Below, piece after piece: positions 34,006 through 43,725 of a stretch of DNA of 64,000 nt. Made by a program: the position numbers and the translations under genes. Origin of the DNA: Haberlea rhodopensis (lineage: Eukaryota; Streptophyta; Magnoliopsida; Lamiales; Gesneriaceae); the NCBI GenBank assembly GCA_907163345.1, contig CAJQUN010000141.1, forward strand, positions 186,001-250,000, read 5' to 3'. How positions within the stretch are numbered: the first letter of the stretch is position 1; every line of letters begins with the position of its first letter. Under the pieces are notes generated by a model. That model was not told the origin of the DNA and did not search any database. It saw only the letters and a list, made by a program, of their open reading frames with translations.

Positions 34006-34498
34006 TATCCCGTTGCTTCACGAGTAGCGATGACGGGATCTCGTATCCCGCCGCATTCCGCCTAGTCGTAACGTCACGTCTGTAGCCCCGCGTTCCAGTG
34101 GCGTGGTTGCACGGCTGCGCAAGCAGGCTATGACCGTGACGGCGGAGAACGATTTCTCCGCCGCGTTACACCGCTCGCCCGCACCCTGCTGCCGTTTGTC
34201 TGCAACAATTATAGAGATCGCACGAGTATCACGCACTACTAACTCAATCGAGGTGGTGTGCACAGCGGCAGAGAATAGTTTCCCCGCCGTGTGCACAGCC
34301 TCCGGCGTGCTTTGGTAGTCCGAGAGGAACCCGAAACCATTTTTAATGTGCTTTGAGTTTGGGTTGCGATCAAAACAGTTTCAATCAAATTTCTAAAAAT
34401 TTCTGAAAATTCAAACACGATTACCATCGATTGGGAGCGATCTAACAAAATTGATTATCAAATACATGAATCAAAGCGCAACTTGACTCTAATATCAC
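34006..34498 (-). other. Relic copia leader J with GC-rich hairpin
   Basis: Sequence between the G LTR end and the J LTR. A tRNA-Met-like primer site (34485-34497, gactctaatatca on plus) abuts the LTR, so this is the leader or start of a minus-strand copia element. It contains ggcggagaacgatttctccgcc (34140-34161), a near-perfect inverted repeat, and a diverged second copy, ggcagagaatagtttccccgccg, at about 34267. No gag motif was recognised. Confidence 0.5.
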
Positions 34499-34892
34499 TG
34501 TTGAGTTTCCATCCCCATGCGTCAGATCCAAACGCAGCGAAAAATTAACATAAACAGATCTAGACATTGGGACAGACGATTGCGGCTGATTCATATAGAA
34601 CAAGCAAATAACAAATATAAATGATGCACGAAAAAGGGATTACCGATAAACAACGAAATCAATATGTATGATGTGATCCCTCGAGTCTAATCAACCTGGC
34701 CAGATCTTCAAACCAACACCAGTGATAGTTTGGTGTCAACATTTGTATGAGTTTATGGAATGGTAGGTTCTAAACCCTAGAGAAGAAGTGAGATATTTAT
34801 AGTCGAGTCTGAGTCACTAATTGGGTTAGGGATCTTAGAGCTCAACAGGCCAATCATTAACTCATTGGCTTATATAACATGTTATGCTAACA
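34499..34892 (-). repeat. Relic copia LTR J (394 bp)
   Basis: Plus strand TGTTGAGTTTCCATCCCC to TTATGCTAACA. It is homologous to the LTR at 49221-49500 (same gcgtcagatccaaacgcagcg block). With a primer site on its left, it is the 5' LTR of a minus-strand copia element. Confidence 0.75.
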
Positions 34893-35092
34893 TAAAATTC
34901 AATAAAACCCGATTGTTGTGATCAATCGTCCATAGCTTTGCTTGATATGAATACACACAAATGTCGGACAACTTAACTCCGCCATTAAATTTATTTAGCT
35001 CTCCTAATCTTAACCAGCTTCCATACTTGCTGACCGAACACAACATTGGCGGTTTCATTCTTCCCTCATACTGTCGGCCTAAATATCTCTAA

Positions 35093-35100
35093 TATAAATA
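35093..35100 (+). promoter_or_regulatory. TATA box of the thaumatin-like gene
   Basis: TATAAATA about 95 bp upstream of the ATG at 35189. 34893-35092 upstream holds no other gene that I can see. Confidence 0.55.
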
Positions 35101-35188
35101 TATGCACATGTGTTTAATACACCTACTGTTTTTTTACACACACCCTGCAAAATTCTTCCTTCATTCTTTGTCCAATAATTCATCAAAA

Positions 35189-36836
35189 ATGGCAAAAACA
35201 CATTGTTTACGGCTGCCCCTTCTTGTTTCATGCCTCGTTATGTTAATCGAAGGTATCGATTCATCTCTTTCTTGGTTTGATTTCGGAAAGATAACCATTT
35301 TCGGCAAATATTGTCCAGGCCTTCTCGATTTCTCTTTTTTTTTTTTGTGTACTAAAATCGTCCATATATTTTCTCTACAAATTTGACAAATTGACGACAC
35401 GAGTTGAAAAGGATTAAATCGGAACAATACCTAATAATAGAGACAAAAATGGATATTTCTCATTTCCGGTATTTTTGTTCTTGAATTTTAATTTTGATGG
35501 TTGATATGTATGTTTGTTGAAATGTGTTAATCTAGGTGGGGCATTTTCAGCGACGTTTACTTTTGTAAACCAGTGTTCTTACACAGTGTGGCCGGGGATA
35601 CTCTCCAACGCCGGCACTCCCCAGCTTTCCACCACCGGATTCGCCCTCAACTCCGGCGGCTCGATTCCAATCCCCGTCCCCTCCGCCTGGTCCGGCCGCT
35701 TGTGGGGGCGGACTTTCTGTTCCCAAGACCCATCTTCCGGAAAATTCAACTGTGTCACCGGAGACTGCGGCTCCGGAAACATAGAGTGCAACGGCGGTGG
35801 AGCGGCGCCTCCAGCTACTCTGGCGGAGTTCACACTCAACGGCGCTGATGGGCTCGACTTCTATGACGTCAGCCTTGTCGACGGATACAATCTTCCCATG
35901 TTGGTGGTCCCGCAGGACGGCACAGGCGGGAATTGTACGGTGACTGGGTGCATCGCCGACCTGAACGCCGCCTGTCCTGATGATCTGAAGGTGAGGAACG
36001 ACGTCAGCGCAAGCAGCGACGGCGCGTGCGTGGCATGCAAGAGCGCTTGTGAGGCGTTCGGGGATCCTCAGTACTTCTGCAGCGGCGAGTACGCGACGCC
36101 GGAGACTTGCCGGCCGAGCGCGTACTCGGAGTTGTTTAAAAACGCGTGCCCGCGAGCTTACAGTTATGCATACGATGATGGAAGCAGCACATTTACGTGT
36201 GCTTCTGCAGATTATGTCATCACTTTCTGTCCTGCTCCTTCCCCCAGGTGATATTTTTATATTCCAAGTATTATCTAATCACAGTTATTGCAAACGCATG
36301 GCAACATTTTTCATGTCAGATTTGATTATGTAATAGTCACATGCAAATTTTTCTATTCATTTATATAATTTCATTCCATTCCACCCAAATCCGGGAATTT
36401 TTTTGTTGCACATTGTGTACTAAAGAAATTCACACATATACATTTATACATACACTTTGTATGTGGCTTGATCTTTGGGAGCATCGATTGCACCCAAGAA
36501 TTTTCCCCCAAATCCCCTCTTTTTACAGCGAAGGCTAGAGGAATGTAATAGAAAATGAAACATTTGGGGGAAGGGCCTATCGGAAAACACTTGTAAGAAC
36601 ATAGTTTGAGCTTTATTTATGAATCAACTCAATATGATTGGTATAACATGGTTGGTGTATTAATTTATATATTTTTCTTAAAAATCATTATGTTTTTATA
36701 ATGAGTTGGTGTATAAATAGGCTTAAATCGGGTATATGTAAGTATTTTCGGTGAATTTAGGGGAAAATGGCCTTGAGACAATCACATGTTTAAAAACATA
36801 ATGCTGATGCACTGAATGGACTCATACATCAACACA

Positions 36837-36896
<60 letters not shown>

Positions 36897-38144
36897 TTGT
36901 GTGTTGGCTATGTTGCACCGACACTCCAAAAAAGCATCTCATGCAGTGTCAGACTCCGTGGACACGGACACGTCATGACATGAGTGCGAAACGGGTCGGG
37001 CACGCCACGTGGTGTCTTGATCTTTTTTATAAAAAAAAAATGCCGACATGTTTTGGACACGGCATGGACAAGGCAAGACACGACGTAGATACGGCAGAAC
37101 ACGGGAAAATGATTTTTTTATTATATTTTTTACAAAAACAATTTTTTTAAAAAAAATTATAATTTTTTTTTTACAAAATTTTTTAAAAAATTAAAACTTT
37201 TTTTGTATATTTTAATTAGTAAAGAAGTATCTACAACTTGACATCATCTACAACTTGTCGCGTCGTAGTCGTATCCTCGTATATATGTCCGTGCAGCATA
37301 GTGTGTTGGCGTGTGAGGGATTTATTGTTGCTTGCCCTGAAGGGCACTGCCCTCAAGGACATTATCCACCATTTATTTTGAATCTTTTTTAAAAAAAAAA
37401 GATTCCAAATGAATGGTGATGATGCCCTTATGAGCACTATCCTTAAGGATGTTGTCAACCAAACCGCGTATGAGTCTACATGATACATCGAAGAATTTTC
37501 CGGTGAAGATACTTCTGTTTTTTAGATGGGACATATCAAATATAGTACATATAAATCATTTTATATTTTTATGTGGATTGTATATTACATGAAGTAATAC
37601 CTAATGGTAACAAAACATCAAATAAAGAATGGAAACGTGGATTTCCCACCCATAATGGTTAACAATTGCAAATTAGTATTTGTGCTACATGGCACATCTT
37701 CTTTGTCTACCTCAAATGTGGCAATTATCACTTTTTTTATTTAAAATCTAATGCCACCAACTTTACATTGTGATATCTTATTATTTAAATCAAAATGTTA
37801 CTTTATATATATCAATCTGGCATGATTATATCAAAATATATATTTTGTTTATAAGACACGTATATTTGTCAAGAAAAGAGGCTGACTTAGGCGTCGGCCT
37901 CGTCGAATGCAAGTCCCTTGCAACTTAAATAATTTATGCATTAAATTCAGTCAATTAGAATTCACTAGATTAATAATAATTATTAATTATTATTAATATG
38001 TGCAGTAATAAGAAATCAAATGGAGGAGAAACAAGTGGGCCCGGTTACGCGTCGTCGATGTCAAGTGCTGCCACTCATTTGGTCCTTGCTTCGATTTTGA
38101 TCACCTTTGTATCAGTGGTTTGGCAGTTATGGCAGTTGGAATGA
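35189..38144 (+). CDS. Thaumatin-like protein with probable GPI-anchor tail, three exons
   Basis: Exons 35189-35252, 35536-36247 and 38006-38144 join to 304 residues; all introns are GT-AG. Exon 1 encodes a signal peptide (MAKTHCLRLPLLVSCLVMLIE). Exon 2 encodes the whole thaumatin domain, with 16 cysteines as expected for eight disulfides, the GKFNCVTGDC signature block and the acidic-cleft residues around LAEFTL and DFYDVSLVDGYN. Such proteins are secreted PR-5-like defence or cell-wall proteins; some bind beta-glucans. Exon 3 adds a Ser/Gly-rich linker and a hydrophobic end (HLVLASILITFVSVVWQ), a pattern typical of GPI-anchored members at plasma membrane or plasmodesmata. If intron 2 is retained, translation stops at 36251 (PSPR), giving a secreted form without the tail. 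The exon 3 join is inferred from the splice sites, reading phase and tail character. Confidence 0.88.
36841..36892. repeat. (TA)n microsatellite in intron 2 of the thaumatin-like gene
   Basis: About 26 TA units without interruption. The rest of intron 2 (36248-38005) is AT-rich with homopolymer A/T runs near 37130-37200 and no coding frame. Confidence 0.95.
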
Positions 38145-38530
38145 TGGGTTCGGCCCAACATTGTGAGGCCCATTGAATTATCTATGATAGTGGGCTTTGG
38201 AATGGGCCCCTAAGTCCACATGACGTTACGTCTCGTAAATACGGAAATGAAGCCCGGCTCGAGAATGCTTTTTGTTGTTTTTGGTGAATTTTTCCTGATC
38301 TGGTTGAGGTTTTGTGGATGTTTGAAGCATATTTTTTAGCAAAGTGAAAAGGAGCGAAGCAGACGATGGAATGGATTATCTAGTATGTTATAAAGAAGAG
38401 ACTAATTCGTACCGAGTTTGTTTGACGTCTACCTTAAGGTGGTGCATTTGTGGGTGGCATAGTGTGACACTTACCTTGTGATTTTGTTTTTGACAAAAAA
38501 CGGATATATGTCGCAAGACGACGCCCCAAG
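38145..38530 (+). other. 3' flank of the thaumatin-like gene
   Basis: Probable 3' untranslated region and spacer. It ends with the GCCCCAAG duplication of the hAT element at 38523-38530. No gene seen. Confidence 0.5.
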
Positions 38531-38657
38531 CAGGGGCGGATCTACAGTAGGGGCTAGAGTGGACTTCACCCCCCCCCCCCCCCAGCCCACCCTGTATATA
38601 TATATATATATATTTCTTCAGCTTTAACTAAATAAAAGAAGTGGAGCAGAAGGTGAA

Positions 38658-40701
38658 TGTGATATCACCGAAATAATTAATTACAATTTGGGCATTAATT
38701 ATGTTTATATGATTAATTATGGTGATAATTGATTTATGTGTGGGAATTAATTATCTTGTTGAAATGCTTAGTCACATGGTAGGCGTGACCCGAGGGTGCA
38801 TTTCAGGGTGCATGTTGTGCATGTTGGGAAAATTGGGTATTAACATGGTTTATTCATGTTGGTTGTTAATTATTTGGAAAGCATGAATTTATTGGGAGTT
38901 TGAGGCATTTTTGTAAAATGCTTTTAAAATACCATGTTGGGGTATTTTATACATCATGTTAATTAATGGGGTACAAATTTAATTATAAACTCTTATAACC
39001 CCACTACACCCCCCAACTTTACATTCACTTTACCCATCACTCTTAAATCCCCAAATTTCATTCCCAACCCTAAACCTCTTCCCATTTTCAAAATTTTGCA
39101 AAGGAGGAAGGAGAAATCTTCACAAAATCTTTGTTTGTGAGATTATTGGTAGGATTTGGAGTCCTCAAGAGGTATGGAACCCTTCCTAATGTTTTTATGG
39201 TGTTTGGTTTTGAAATGGGTAAGCATTTTGGGATTTTTATGGATTTGTTTTTGGGTATGTGTTGTATCTGCTTGGGTTATGATTTTTGAGGTGTTTCATG
39301 TGGGTTTTAGTGAGTTATGATGATATTTGAGTTGTTGGAATGTTTGAGTTTGAAGTGTATGTGGTAGAACTTGAAATATGCTCAAAAATGGTGAGAGATC
39401 GCGCACACCAGCAGGTGGCGATCGATCGCTACAAATGCAGCGATCGATCGCCGAAGGACAGTGGCGAAATATGATGCAGGCGATCGATCGCCATATATGG
39501 CTCGATCGATCGCCGCGAGGCAGAAAGGTCTGGTGATCGATCGCTACATCGAAGCGATCGATCCATAAGGCTCGCGATCGATCGCCTCAATGTAGCGATC
39601 GATCGCCAGCTGCTGAAATGTGGGAAATGATGTTTTTTGTTGAATTTTTTATATTTGGCTATAATTTGGCTTCTAATATTGGGTTGTGTGATTGTGTAGA
39701 ACCATCCCAGGTGGCGACGCAAACAAGGAAGTAAAGTCATACCAAATCCCACTTTTGGAAAGGTACGTAGAAGACGTACGCGCACCCAACTGTACATGTA
39801 TCTATTATACTCATTGATTATGCATTGTGGATGCGAGTATATATGAATTGTGCATTGTGGATGAAAATACATGTTGAATTATGCATGATGATTGTATATG
39901 CATATGATGATTATTGGTTCACATCACATGAGTCATGGTTATAATGGTGATGATTTTAATGCTTTGCCGCTGTCACTTGAAACGATGATATAATACTTGC
40001 CGCTGTCATATGTAGCGAGGAAAGAATATTTGCCGCCAAATGTTGAAGCGAGGGTGTTCCCGCATGTCGCATTTGCGCGAGGTTATTCAATGCCGCTAAT
40101 ATGTCGAAGCGAGGGTATTAATGCCGTTGTCATGACAAGCGATGTGCATTAAAATACACTATTATAACAGACTAGAGATTGGTAATTGGTGAATATGGAA
40201 TGGTGTTATGTCATGACATGTATAGAACCATTAAATAATCTATTGATTATACTCATGAGTTATGGTACAGGGACAACCAAAAAGGGAGCGTTAAAGTACA
40301 TGGGAAAAACAGGAAGTGTTTTATTACGGTTTATGCATTTACGCCTTATATTCATATTGTGTTGGATATGAAATATTATATGCTCGTGTTTTGGGGGTTG
40401 TCCTTGTAGGTGCATTTTGGCATGATAAAGGGGCTAAGGCGGGTTGAGGCGGTGAGCTTGTGAAGAACGCTTTTGAATAGGAAGGACAGGGTTATTTTGT
40501 ATAGTATCTACTCTAGGAGTAGTGTAAAGCTATAGTGAATGACATTCATTTGTTTGAGAATGTAATTAATCCATTTGATAGTCCTTAACTTGGCATGTAA
40601 TTCTTAAGGCTCAAAGTCTCAACACGAACTTTATACTCTGATAATGCATGTTAGCTCTAATTATGCCTATAATCCGCACTTAAGGAACTAGAGTATTTAC
40701 A
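38658..40701 (+). repeat. Solo Tekay-type LTR E (2044 bp)
   Basis: Begins TGTGATATCACCGAAAT and ends GAGTATTTACA, homologous end to end with the F LTR but diverged. The flanks are gtgaa (38653-38657) and atgaa (40702-40706), a near-matching 5-bp duplication. No internal region, so it formed by recombination between two LTRs of an inserted element. Confidence 0.88.
39172..39699 (+). other. Candidate LTR intron with palindrome array (E)
   Basis: CTCAAGAG, then GTATGGAACCC..., ending GTGATTGTGTAG before AACCATCCC; 528 bp and T-rich. The palindromes (39418-39607) include gcgatcgatcgc forms. The splice-site bases are kept even in this old solo copy. Confidence 0.72.
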
Positions 40702-40913
40702 ATGAAAGCCCAAAGTTAAAAGAATTAAGAGCAAAGTTCGAATTCCACTCATCTCACTTGTCCAAATATTTTTTTGTTTTTAAAAATTATAATTATAAAA
40801 GGAAAAATAGTTGCATACTTATTCATCTCAACTTAACATCTTTTTAAAAGTACTTTTTTAAAATATGTAAATATATATTAGTTTTAGTTAAAAATTATTT
40901 CTTTTAAAAATAG

Positions 40914-40914
<1 letters not shown>

Positions 40915-40957
<43 letters not shown>
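40915..40957. repeat. (TA)n microsatellite
   Basis: About 20 AT units within the right part of the hAT element. Possibly part of the original element. Confidence 0.9.
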
Positions 40958-40961
<4 letters not shown>

Positions 40962-41083
40962 CGAAAAATAATATATTGTGAAAATTTAACTCTTTTAATA
41001 TAAAATATATATGTTAAATAACGTTTATATATGTCATGCTCAGCCCCCAAATTGAAAATCCTAGCAATGCCCCTGGCCCCAAG

Positions 41084-42590
41084 GGCACCCTTCATAATAA
41101 GGCGTTAAAAAAATCTTTCACCCAATAATCTTGTCTTTTTTGGGGTTATTTATGTTGTTAGTTTCTTGCATGAGTCTATTTTTACTATTATATAAAGCAA
41201 TAACTATCACAAGAAATGTTTTAACTCCACAATTTGCAACTCACGTCCTTGCTTATAATATATGGAAACTGCTTGCATTCACTATCCCAAGACAAAAAAA
41301 AAAAAAGCACGAAACTTTCTATATAAAACTGATAACTCTTTTAAGACTTTCTAATTTAAATTATAGACATCAATCCCTTGAAAATTAATTAAATATAAGT
41401 GGGATAAATGTACTTGTAATTCGAAAATATAAGGGTTTAGGGTTTAAGATTGCTTTTGGAGGAGGCAATTTAGTAATGTCGATTAACTACAAGGAAACAT
41501 ATTAGATTTGTGAATTATGTGTCGAAATCACCCAACCCACCCACCCCCTTGATTATAATGAACCATTATCGTAATATGTTCGGTTGAATTTGCATAAATA
41601 GCCAATTTTGTTATTTTCGAGTGGGAAATCAGTTTGATATTCTGATATAAATCATGGGAATATTTTGATACTGCCCAGCACAACATAAAACAATACATGT
41701 CCATTTTTTAATAAATAAAAAATTAAAAATTATCGAACATAAATTGTTTGATGTTGTCTCAAAGTTAGTGTCCTTAAAGACAGTATCAAACAAACCAAAT
41801 TATGATATTAAATTAAAGTTGACAAGAACTGCTCATTTGTTAGCATATCAAAATCGGAATCATTTCGGTTCTTATTTGGCTTCTTAGAAAAATAACTAAT
41901 TCAACCTTTGTTATTTTTAAGGAAAAATTTATCCATTGCAAGGGAATAAAAAAAAAGATACATTCCCAACTATGATAGTTAACAACGGTGATATGATATG
42001 AACTATACGGATACGGCAACATAATTTTTTAATATTTTGAATTTTGAGGAGATGATAAACACAACACAAATTTATAATTAATATTAGTTAAAAACATCAA
42101 ATTTTGACACTCACGCTTGTTGGAAAAAATAATTGAAGACAAAATACAATAGCCTTGAGGCGTGAGAATCACTATCCGATAAAAAATATTTTCACATTAT
42201 AGAAATATATTTCGCATGATACAACAAGGCATGAAAATTCCGTTGAGAAAATACAGGAAAAATTAAGAATGAATTGTTCTTCGTGGCTTCTTCTATTTAT
42301 AGAATGAAGATACATTTTTATGAAAGAACACTACCATTCATTAAATGGTGGATTGAAAGTTCACAACTATTTGTAAATGGTTCCATTGAAAGGTTACAAC
42401 CATTCGTAAATGGTTTCATTAAAAAGTTACAATCATTCGTAAATGGCTGCATCGAAAAGTCACAACCTTTCGAATGGTTGCACTGAATCATCACACATTT
42501 TCGAAATAAAACAAAACTCGAAAATAATTAATTTGATGATCAATCAAGCCCAAGTGTCCAAAAATACCTAATCTTGACTTGTAATATAAT
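41084..42590. other. Intergenic stretch, no gene found
   Basis: AT-rich DNA with short A runs. No coding frame of interest on either strand. Contains the 33-bp repeats listed separately. Confidence 0.6.
42363..42494 (+). repeat. Four tandem 33-bp repeats
   Basis: Units of the form acaaccattcgtaaatgg plus a ttcattaaaaagtt tail, 33 bp each, three complete and a shorter fourth. Each unit contains a self-complementary ccatt...aatgg hairpin. It may belong to a decayed LTR; family unknown. Confidence 0.8.
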
Positions 42591-43225
42591 GGGGAAATTG
42601 CAAGGAATTGCTCTTTTGGGAAACTTTAATAACTTAAGTCTTGAGAAAAAACTTTAGTGCAAGAAAATCCAAGTTGGAGAAACTTCTATTCAAATAGGTC
42701 CAATTTTCAAATTTTCAAATCAATTGGGTGTTTTATTTGACTCTTTTACCCCTCAATGGTTAGGTGAGATTGCATTCTATTTCCTAGGCTTTTGTTTAGC
42801 TTACAAAATGGTCCCTATATATTATTTAATTATATTTTATATCCTTATATTTATAAAAAATTGGCATTTAACGTCTTCTTTTTACAAGTCCCCATTTTTG
42901 CGATCCTTGGCACAAAAAAACGGGGACTTGTAAAAAGAAGACATTAAATGCCAATTTTTTTATAAATATAAGGATATAAAAGATAATTAAATATTATATA
43001 GGGACCATTTTGTAAGCTAAACAAAAGCCTAGGGAATAGAATGCAATCACACCTAACCATTGAGGGGTAAAAGAGTCAAATAAAACACTCAATTGATTTG
43101 AAAATTTGAAAATTGGACCTATTTGAATATAAGTTTCTCCAACTTGGATTTTCTTGCACTAAAATTTTTTCCCAAGACTTAAGTGATTAAAGTTTTTCAA
43201 ACGAGCACTTCCTTGCAATTTCACC
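42591..43225. mobile_element. Fold-back element with arms of about 303 bp
   Basis: The left arm (42591-42893) and right arm (42922-43225) are near-perfect inverted copies with a 28-bp loop (42894-42921). Outer ends are GGGGAAATTGCAAGGAA and, inverted, GGTGAAATTGCAAGGAA. The flanks ATAAT at 42586-42590 and 43226-43230 fit a 5-bp duplication. No coding frame. Non-autonomous DNA element, family uncertain. It lies about 500 bp before the ROP start codon, so it may sit in that promoter. Confidence 0.82.
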
Positions 43226-43424
43226 ATAATTTTTTCCCACTCCCGGCCCCTACTAGAAAATCGGAGGGATACTGAAGAACATGGAGAACGATTCAATGGC
43301 AGCATTTCCCGGCTAAAGTAAAGGTAATTATTTTGCGTAATGCCCTCACATTGTGTTTTCTCACCAATTTCAATTCTCTCACTTCAATCGAATCACTGTT
43401 TTCTCTCTCTCTCTGGATCTCGAA

Positions 43425-43451
43425 CCCCCCCCCCCCCCCCCCCCCCCCCCC
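43425..43451 (+). repeat. C27 homopolymer and CT-rich run upstream of the ROP gene
   Basis: 27 consecutive C after a TCTCTCTCTCTCTGG stretch, in the probable promoter or 5' leader of the ROP gene. CT-rich tracts are usual around plant transcription starts. The exact run length may be unreliable. Confidence 0.85.
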
Positions 43452-43725
43452 ATGTTCTCTCATTCAGCTCACCAATTCTCCGTTTTCTTCCTCCCATTTT
43501 CGTACTACTGGGGTTAGGGCTTGAATATAACAATTTTCTTGGTTTATTGACAGGTTTTTCGATTCAAAGGGGAAAAATAACGGAAAAGCTTGAGATTGTG
43601 TGTGGTTTTGTAGTATGTGTAATTGGGTGTAATTGAAAATCGCGTGTTGCATCAGTTCTTCTAGAGAAGATCTGAGAGGTGGATATTGTGTGGAAAAAAA
43701 AGGTGGTGCGATTTTTGTTTGAAGA

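Larger units (their letters stand above)
38531..41075. mobile_element. Non-autonomous hAT-type element with a solo LTR inside
   Basis: Ends CAGGGGCGGATCTAC on the left and, on the minus strand at the right, CAGGGGCATTGCTAG. They are flanked by an 8-bp duplication GCCCCAAG (38523-38530 and 41076-41083), the hAT hallmark. Removing solo LTR E (38658-40701) and one of its 5-bp flanks leaves about 500 bp with no transposase. A run of C (38569-38583) and short TA runs lie inside. Confidence 0.8.

Noticed and set aside
34018..34448. GC-rich frames of 69-92 codons on both strands
   Set aside because: No recognisable domain, frames exist on both strands because of base content, and they lie in a copia leader next to its primer site.
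35573..36333. Alternative frames over the thaumatin-like exon 2
   Set aside because: Shadows of a GC-rich exon; only the frame with 16 cysteines and thaumatin motifs is real.
36908..37488. Possible gene fragments in intron 2 of the thaumatin-like gene
   Set aside because: Low-complexity frames with A/T homopolymers; no domain. Could be a small transposon relic, but no ends were found.
43311..43556. 5' leader intron of the ROP gene (gtaaaggtaatt ... ttgacag)
   Set aside because: Plausible GT and AG sites exist, but nothing in the sequence fixes them without transcript data.
43340..43636. Upstream frame with a proline run before the ROP gene
   Set aside because: The proline run is the C27 homopolymer. 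It could be an upstream frame in the leader, but transcript boundaries are unknown.
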